Shown one piece after another: positions 58,644 to 64,000 of a DNA stretch of 64,000 nucleotides. The stretch spans positions 62,001 through 126,000 of the forward strand of contig JAHBUZ010000006.1 in assembly GCA_019637815.1 (NCBI GenBank). Direction: 5' to 3'. The stretch is from Chloroflexota bacterium (lineage in GTDB: Bacteria; Chloroflexota; Limnocylindria; Limnocylindrales; CSP1-4). The first letter of the stretch is position 1. Each line of letters opens with the position of its first letter. Position numbers and translations under genes: made by a program. The notes beneath the pieces are model-generated. The model saw nothing but the letters and a program-made list of their open reading frames with translations. It was not told where the DNA came from and made no database searches.

Positions 58644-59654
58644 ATGATCCTGGACACGTTCCCCCGCACCCCGCTCACGTTCGGTCCGTCACCCATCCAG
58701 CGGCTGGATCGGCTCACGCGGCACCTCGGTGGCGCCCAGGTCTGGGCGAAGCGCGAGGACGTGAGCTCCGGGCTCGCCTTCGGTGGCAACAAGGTGCGCA
58801 AGCTGGAGTACCTCGCCGCGGACGCGCTCGCGCAGGGTGCGGATACGCTCGTGTCCATCGGTGGGGTGCAGTCGAACCACACCCGCCAGGTGGCGGCGGT
58901 GGCCGCCCACCTCGGACTCGGCTGCGTGCTCGTCCAGGAGAGCTGGGTGGACTGGCCGGACGTGACCTACGACCGGGTCGGCAACATCCTGCTGTCGCGG
59001 ATCATGGGTGCGGACGTGCGTCTCGTGGAGGCGGGCTTCGGCATCGGCTTCAAGGAGAGCTGGGAGCAGGCGCTCGCGGAGATCCAGGCGGCCGGCGGCA
59101 CGCCCTACGCCATCCCGGCGGGTGCATCGGACCATCGGCTCGGTGGTCTCGGCTTCGCGAGCTGGGCGCAGGAGGTCCAGCAGCAGGAGGCGGCGCTGGG
59201 CGTGTTCTTCGACACCATCATCGTGTGCTCGGTCACCGGGTCCACGCAGGCGGGTATGGTCGCCGGGTTCGCGGCCCAGGAGCGACCGCGGCGGGTCATC
59301 GGCATCGACGGGTCGGCGAAGCCCGCCGAGACGCGCGACCAGGTGGCGCGCATCGCACGCGCGACCGCGGCACTCATCGAGGTCGGTCGGGAGCTGCGCG
59401 ACGACGAGATCATCCTCGACGAGCGATACCACGCGGGCACGTACGGCATCCCCGACGCGCAGACGCTCGAGGCGATCCGGCTGGTGGGCCGCCTGGAGGC
59501 GATGATCACCGACCCGGTCTACGAGGGCAAGTCCATGGCCGGTCTCATCGACATGGTGGGTTCTGGCGAGATCGAGCGCGGCTCCAACGTCCTGTTCGCG
59601 CATCTCGGCGGCCAGCCGGCGCTCAACGGTTACGCGTCGCTGTTCCGGGTCTAG
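58644..59654 (+). CDS. acdS: 1-aminocyclopropane-1-carboxylate deaminase
   Basis: 336 residues, the usual AcdS length. PLP enzyme that opens ACC, the plant ethylene precursor, to 2-oxobutyrate and ammonia. Residues that separate AcdS from D-cysteine desulfhydrase are all present one position before the Pseudomonas numbering: PLP lysine K50 (GGNK), S77 (QSN), Y293-E294 (DPVYEGKS) and L321 (AHLGG). Other family runs: RYPLTFGP-like [31 protein letters not shown]. It has its own short upstream region and a GGAG site (58635); no lrp-type regulator is adjacent. Confidence 0.93.
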   Translation: MILDTFPRTPLTFGPSPIQRLDRLTRHLGGAQVWAKREDVSSGLAFGGNKVRKLEYLAADALAQGADTLVSIGGVQSNHTRQVAAVAAHLGLGCVLVQESWVDWPDVTYDRVGNILLSRIMGADVRLVEAGFGIGFKESWEQALAEIQAAGGTPYAIPAGASDHRLGGLGFASWAQEVQQQEAALGVFFDTIIVCSVTGSTQAGMVAGFAAQERPRRVIGIDGSAKPAETRDQVARIARATAALIEVGRELRDDEIILDERYHAGTYGIPDAQTLEAIRLVGRLEAMITDPVYEGKSMAGLIDMVGSGEIERGSNVLFAHLGGQPALNGYASLFRV

Positions 59655-59679
59655 GGACCGACGCCGCGCCGCGGGTCGC

Positions 59680-60606
59680 CTACAGCTCGATCGAACCGGT
59701 CGCTCGCACCAGCACCTGGCCGCTGACCACGATGCCGTCGTTCGTGTCGACGTCGATGTCGCTCCGGTCGCCCATCTCGACACCCTGGATGATGTGCACG
59801 CGGGTCGGACCACCCCGGACCGCCACCCACGCCGCGAACGGCCCTGCCGCTGAGCCGGTCGCCGGATCCTCGTAACCCGGCAGGTCGAGCGCGAGGCAGC
59901 GGGTGCGCCAGGTGGTCGCCTCGGCCACGGGGGCGCTGGGCGCGGATGGCTCGCCGGCACGCGTCGTATCCACGGGCGTCGCGAGATAGCAGTTGAGCGC
60001 CTTGTGGGCACCCGCGTCGCCGAGTGGCAGCGCCGCCAGCGCGGATCCCACCGGGCCCGGGTCCATGCGCGCCCGGCCCAGCGCCGTCGTGGTCCGGAGC
60101 GGGATGACGAGCGCGGGCAGCCCGGTCGAGACGACCTGCGCGGGCAGGTCCGGATGGGCGTCCGCGACATCGAGGCCCAGGGCACGCAGCAGGTCCGTCG
60201 GGTCAACCACCGGGCCCAGCTGGAGTGCCGCCTGGTGGAGCGCCGCGTGACCGCTCCGCCGGTCAGCGGCGATGGTCACGTCCAGGCGCTGGAGGCCCAC
60301 GCGGGTCTGCTGCGTGTACGTGGCGCTCGAGTCACCCCGCTGGAGCGCCACCGCGACCGCGCTGCCCACCGACGGATGACCCGCGAAGGGCAGCTCCTCC
60401 ACCACGGTCCAGATCCGATGGCGGTACGTGGCGTCCGGGTCGGTAGCGGTCTGCACGAACGAGGTCTCCGACTGACGCATCCGGAGCGCCACGAGCGCCA
60501 TCCGCTCGTCCGTCACATCGTCCGCGTCGAGGATGACCGGCAGCAGGTTGCCACTCCCCGGGGACGCGGCGAAGACCTCCAGCAGCAGGAACGGATGAGC
60601 GCTCAT
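59680..60606 (-). CDS. PhzF-family isomerase-like protein
   Basis: 308 residues with the two-lobed diaminopimelate-epimerase fold of PhzF. Catalytic glutamate in MRQSETSFVQ (about residue 45), VEELPFAGHPSVGSAVAV, and the second-lobe GYEDPATGSAAGPFAAWV. Members catalyse isomerisations; the cellular substrate of most is unknown. Start ATG at 60606 overlaps the GNAT stop (ATGA), so the two genes form an operon. Confidence 0.93.
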   Translation of the reverse strand: MSAHPFLLLEVFAASPGSGNLLPVILDADDVTDERMALVALRMRQSETSFVQTATDPDATYRHRIWTVVEELPFAGHPSVGSAVAVALQRGDSSATYTQQTRVGLQRLDVTIAADRRSGHAALHQAALQLGPVVDPTDLLRALGLDVADAHPDLPAQVVSTGLPALVIPLRTTTALGRARMDPGPVGSALAALPLGDAGAHKALNCYLATPVDTTRAGEPSAPSAPVAEATTWRTRCLALDLPGYEDPATGSAAGPFAAWVAVRGGPTRVHIIQGVEMGDRSDIDVDTNDGIVVSGQVLVRATGSIEL

Positions 60607-61187
60607 CGCGGTGCGCTGCCTGAGCCGGACACCGCGGCATCGCGCTCCGGCACGGCGGACGTGAAGCGCACGATGGGACACGCCACGCCATCCAGCACCC
60701 AGGTGTGATGGGGCACGTCGATGACCAGACCCATCCGGCGATAGAAGCGATGGGCCAACGGGTTGTCACGGAAGGCCCAGACGAGCAGCGGATCGAAGCC
60801 GCGCTCGTGGAGGTCCGTCATGGCGTGCTCGAACAGGCGTCGCCCGGCGCCGCTGCCGATGACCGCCGGCGCGAGATACAGGTTGGTCAGCTCACCGGCC
60901 CCGGCGGGCGGCTCCAGCCACATGGCCCTGGCGGGCGAGGTCGTGGCGTAGCCGATCACCTCGGTGGCTCGCTCGGCGACCCACTGACGCTGGGGCGCGT
61001 CGGGGTCCATCGTGGTCAGGATCGTGCGCCAGTGCGCGGGCGACTCGGCGATCCACTCGTCGAGGGCGGCGTCCGGGACCAGGCCACGATAGGCGTGCTC
61101 CCAGGCGTCCCGGTCGATCCGGGCGAGGCGTTCCGCATCCGTCGCATCCGCGCGTCGGATGGTCGTGGGTGGGATCGGCTGTGTCAT
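60603..61187 (-). CDS. GNAT-family N-acetyltransferase
   Basis: 194 residues, start MTQPIPPTTIRRAD at 61187. Acetyl-CoA loop APAVIGSGAGRRLFEHAM (about 112-129), then DPLLVWAFRDNPLAHRFYRRMGL. N-terminal ERLARIDRDAWEHAYRGLVPDAALDE is common in bacterial GNATs of unknown substrate. First gene of the operon with the PhzF-like protein. Confidence 0.9.
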   Translation of the reverse strand: MTQPIPPTTIRRADATDAERLARIDRDAWEHAYRGLVPDAALDEWIAESPAHWRTILTTMDPDAPQRQWVAERATEVIGYATTSPARAMWLEPPAGAGELTNLYLAPAVIGSGAGRRLFEHAMTDLHERGFDPLLVWAFRDNPLAHRFYRRMGLVIDVPHHTWVLDGVACPIVRFTSAVPERDAAVSGSGSAPR

Positions 61188-61415
61188 GTCCTGCCCTCGG
61201 GTCCGTCGCGCCGCCGGACGGCGATCGTGCCGGGACCGTTCGGGCGCCAACGATACCCGCCCGGCGGACGCTCGACGCATCCGGGAACGACGACGCGCGG
61301 CCGTCCCCCCTGGGAAGCAGCCGCGCGTCGTACCAGGGATCGGGGAGCGCGACCGGGGGAGGTACCGGAGCAGCGGGGGAGGACCCGTGCGTGCGCCCTG
61401 GATCCGCGATGGGCG

Positions 61416-61601
61416 TTAGCTGACCGCCGGTCCTGACGGGTCCTCGTCCGGCTCCGTGAGCCACTCCGGGACATCCCCGGACGCGGGACCCGTGATCGAG
61501 CCATCCGGCTCCACGACCAGGCCGAGGATCCAGGCGCGCGATGCCTCGACGACGGACGCGGTCGGCGGCGTGGTCTGCGGCGCGAGGGCGTCGTGGGCCA
61601 T
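61416..61601 (-). CDS. Small unknown protein (61 aa)
   Basis: MAHDALAPQTTPP at the start and PEWLTEPDEDPSG near the end, with a central VEASRAWILGLVVEPDGSI. Acidic, no signal or membrane segment. AGGGAG lies about 7 bases before the ATG at 61601, which is the main support for a real gene. I do not recognise it. Confidence 0.5.
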   Translation of the reverse strand: MAHDALAPQTTPPTASVVEASRAWILGLVVEPDGSITGPASGDVPEWLTEPDEDPSGPAVS

Positions 61602-61695
61602 GTCGGGCTCCCTGCGGGCTATGGTGGGGTGTGCTCGTGAGACGACACCCTACGGCACCCCTCGTGATCGGTCCAGTCGAATCGATGGTTCGTGA

Positions 61696-61714
61696 TGATC
61701 GATGACATCGATCA
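61696..61714. promoter_or_regulatory. Palindromic operator-like site
   Basis: TGATCGAT-GAC-ATCGATCA, perfect 8-bp arms, between the small unknown gene and the secreted-protein gene at 61905. No other feature was seen in the 61602-61904 gap. Confidence 0.45.
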
Positions 61715-61904
61715 CGGCCTTGGCGCCGGCATGCCGCCCCACGCTCGAGCCCACTCCGTTCTGGCTCCAGCTTCGGAACGCCAGGGATGGCTCGACGCCG
61801 GACCTCTCCCTCCGGGCGCTGTCCCGAGGCCGACCGCCGCGCGCTCGCGGAGACCGCGATCGGCCGCGCGTCCACTGGTGATCGGTGACGTCTATCATCC
61901 GACC

Positions 61905-63125
61905 ATGACGACACCAGCGCCTTCGATCGCGCCCCGTTCCCGCCGGTCCCGGCTCGCAGCGGTCCTCGCGGTCGCGATCGCCCTGCCGATGACGCTCGCG
62001 GCGCCCGTGGCCGCCCAGGATCCGGCCGCCACCGCTCCGGGTGTGCCCGGCTGGGTCACCCCGGGCACGAAGCTCAGCTACAAGACCGCGGGGGCCACGA
62101 TCCTCAGCGATGGCGGCACCCGGCTGGTGGAGGATCCGAACGGGCCGCTGACCGATCCCGCCACCGGCACGCGATACCGCGAGGAGTGGACCGCCGGCAC
62201 GCCCCAGGGTGGCACAGGATTCGAAGGGATCCTGGAGATCACGGTCACGGCCATCAGCGGCACCGATGTCATCGTCTCCCGGGGCGGATACGTCCGCGAC
62301 CAGCTGAGCGGAGGCTGGCTGGCTGGACCGTCGAGCGCGGCACGGGTCGCCGGCGCCCAGGTCGACGGCGCCTGGTGGCATCCCGACCAGCTCGCCACCG
62401 TCACCGATGCCGCGGCCCAGGGCTATCGGGTGCTCCGTGGGCAGGTAGCGCTCGGTGGCCGGACCATCGACGCGGTGACCCTGGTCCGCGAGATGCCCGG
62501 TGACTACGCGGCGTTCTGGTATGACGCCACCACGGGTCAGCTCGTCCAGTCCGCGATCCGGAGCACGGGTCAGAACGGCACCACGATGTCCACGAGCGAG
62601 CTCCTGGGGGTCCGTCAGCTGGGGATCCCGGGCATCGGTGCCAGCGCGCCGGACGCGATCGTGCGGGCGACCGGGTTGATGTACTCCGGCGCGGCGACCA
62701 TCGTCAACCCGATGGATCCGAGCCAGCCGGGGATGAGCACGCCTGTGCAGGGAGAGGTCACCTTCACGGAGCGCGGCGACACATGGACGCTCCAGCAGAC
62801 GAGTGCCGTGGCCCAGAGCATCGGCCAGCCGACCGTGACGATGAGCGCCACCGGTGGCGTCGGCCCGTACTGGTGGTCACCGACCGCCCTGGCGGGGATG
62901 ACGGTCGGTCAGGTCCTCGACCAGGATCCGTGGACCGGCCTCACGACCACGGTGTCCGAGGTCGGCCAGACGTCGCTGGGACCCGCGGTCGCGATCCGGA
63001 CGAGTGGCAACGGCCTGCATGGTGAGAACCACTGGGACGTGGGCACGGGACTGATGCTCGTCCAGATCAACCAGTCGGAGCTGAGTGGCATCACCACCCA
63101 GCTCCAGCTGGACGCGCTGCCCTGA
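61905..63125 (+). CDS. Secreted protein of an unrecognised family, copy 2 (406 aa)
   Basis: Start ATG at 61905; signal peptide to about residue 37 (LAVAIALPMTLAAPVAAQD). It has exactly the length of the protein at 2097 and the same order of motifs: WWHPDQLATV, YRVLRGQVALGGRTIDAVTL, AFWYDATTGQLVQS, LLGVRQLGIPGIG, YWWSPTALAGMTVGQVLDQDPWTG, and VGTGLMLVQINQ. Identity is low, so the duplication is old. No cysteines, unlike the copy at 2097. Probably an all-beta secreted protein; no function proposed. Confidence 0.85.
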   Translation: MTTPAPSIAPRSRRSRLAAVLAVAIALPMTLAAPVAAQDPAATAPGVPGWVTPGTKLSYKTAGATILSDGGTRLVEDPNGPLTDPATGTRYREEWTAGTPQGGTGFEGILEITVTAISGTDVIVSRGGYVRDQLSGGWLAGPSSAARVAGAQVDGAWWHPDQLATVTDAAAQGYRVLRGQVALGGRTIDAVTLVREMPGDYAAFWYDATTGQLVQSAIRSTGQNGTTMSTSELLGVRQLGIPGIGASAPDAIVRATGLMYSGAATIVNPMDPSQPGMSTPVQGEVTFTERGDTWTLQQTSAVAQSIGQPTVTMSATGGVGPYWWSPTALAGMTVGQVLDQDPWTGLTTTVSEVGQTSLGPAVAIRTSGNGLHGENHWDVGTGLMLVQINQSELSGITTQLQLDALP

Positions 63126-63164
63126 TGGATCGTCCGCCGGGACGAGCCTGACCGCCCGCTGCCG

Positions 63165-64000
63165 ATGCTCCACGCACAGATCGAGGGGTTCGTGGCGGTC
63201 GCCCGTGAGGGCAACCTGCGCCGCGCCGCCGAGCGGCTGTACGTCAGCCAGCCGGCGCTGACGGCGCGCATCCAGGGCCTGGAGGCGGAGCTGGGCACGC
63301 CCCTGTTCCGGCGGACCCGCTCGGGCATGGAGCTGACCCATGCCGGCCGCGCGTTCCTGCCCTACGCTCAGCGCGCGCTGGAGTCGCTCCGGGGCGGTGC
63401 CGCGCTCGTCGCCGAGCTGTCCCAGGGGGTCGTGGGGGAGCTGGCCATCGGTGCCGCGCCCGCGGTCAGTGCGTACGTGCTGCCGGAGCTGCTGGCGCGC
63501 TACACCGAGCGCTACCCCAACGTGCGGCTCGTGGTCCGGACCTCGCATTCGGAGGCGCTCGTGGACATGGTCGTGCGAGGGGAGGTGCAGCTGGCGATCG
63601 TGCGCGAGATGCGGGACGCGCGCATCACCAACCGGCCGCTGTTCGAGGACGAGCTGGTGCTCGTGGCACGACCGGACCATCCGTTCGCCGTCGCGGGTCG
63701 CATCGACATCTCCGCGATCCACGGCGCGCAGCTCATCCTGTTCGACCGGACGTCCAGCTACTACGACCTCACGAACGCCCTGTTCCGCGGGGCGGGCGTG
63801 GTGCCGCGGGGCGTCATGGAGCTCGACAACATCGAGGCGGCGAAGCGGATGGTCGAGCGCGGCCTGGGCGTGGCGCTGCTGCCCGGCACCGCGGTCGCCC
63901 AGTCGCTCGCCGAGGGCTCGCTCACCGAGGTCGAGCTCGTGGGCGCCGGCCCGATCCAGCGGCGCATGGTGATGGTCGAGCACCAGGGCTCCCGTGGCCA
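63165..64000 (+). CDS. LysR-family regulator, 3' end beyond the window
   Basis: ATG at 63165; the frame stays open to the last base, about 278 codons of an expected 290-310. N-terminal LysR helix-turn-helix FVAVAREGNLRRAAERLYVSQPALTARIQGLEAELGTPLFRRTRSGMELTHAG, then the effector domain (GVVGELAIGAAPAVSAYVLPELLARY, LVDMVVRGEVQLAIVRE, NIEAAKRMVERGLGVALLPGTAV). Effector unknown. Its usual divergent target gene is not obvious here. Confidence 0.93.
   Translation, partial: MLHAQIEGFVAVAREGNLRRAAERLYVSQPALTARIQGLEAELGTPLFRRTRSGMELTHAGRAFLPYAQRALESLRGGAALVAELSQGVVGELAIGAAPAVSAYVLPELLARYTERYPNVRLVVRTSHSEALVDMVVRGEVQLAIVREMRDARITNRPLFEDELVLVARPDHPFAVAGRIDISAIHGAQLILFDRTSSYYDLTNALFRGAGVVPRGVMELDNIEAAKRMVERGLGVALLPGTAVAQSLAEGSLTEVELVGAGPIQRRMVMVEHQGSRG

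Overview
The window is 64 kb of very GC-rich bacterial chromosome. It has no rRNA, tRNA, phage genes, IS elements or CRISPR. The mix of genes and the many secreted proteins cut after Ala-x-Ala-Gln suggest a soil or water Chloroflexota (Limnocylindria/Ellin6529 type). This placement is inference. The three ABC solute-binding proteins have signal-peptidase-I sites rather than lipoboxes.

Layout. 1-13.7 kb: a partial gene, nhaA, a secreted protein of an unrecognised family, a glycosidase-like TIM-barrel protein, a decayed aldo/keto reductase beside an intact cupin gene, two related PH-like proteins, three consecutive secreted beta-propeller proteins of different folds, a GNAT enzyme and an AAA ATPase. 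14.1-21.0 kb: a tightly coupled N-acetylglucosamine operon (GntR regulator, sugar kinase, SIS protein, GH84 O-GlcNAcase-type hydrolase, sugar ABC importer without ATPase). 21.5-25.1 kb: a heparinase II/III-like protein fused to a beta-propeller, flanked on both sides by copies of a 21-bp repeat. 25.2-30.2 kb: orphan C5 DNA methyltransferase, VapBC, a GalT-like protein, lipB and a mutarotase-like protein.

30.3-58.4 kb is the most unusual part. Five promoter regions carry versions of one 16-bp palindrome, ideal form CATCATACGTATGATG. They control (a) DUF2264, deacetylase, Gfo/Idh/MocA and DapA-family genes; (b) a CUT1 sugar importer, FGGY kinase and GlpD-like dehydrogenase; (c) a PL22 lyase-like gene, divergent from a sugar isomerase and an LLM flavin enzyme; (d) a glycerol-1-phosphate dehydrogenase, HAD phosphatase and TIM-barrel protein, divergent from a GntR regulator and two permeases; (e) an ABC ATPase and glycerophosphodiesterase, divergent from a binding protein. 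The simplest reading is one regulon, probably under the GntR protein at 52.5 kb, that takes up and degrades a glycan or phosphodiester and handles both glycerol phosphate enantiomers. A pcm gene and an HxlR/MFS pair sit inside the interval without the operator. Three gene junctions in this cluster have tiny ORFs (14-22 aa) that end in a TGA overlapping the next start codon.

58.6-64 kb: an ACC deaminase, a PhzF-family protein, a GNAT enzyme, a small unknown, a second 406-aa member of the secreted family seen at 2.1 kb, and a LysR regulator cut by the window end.
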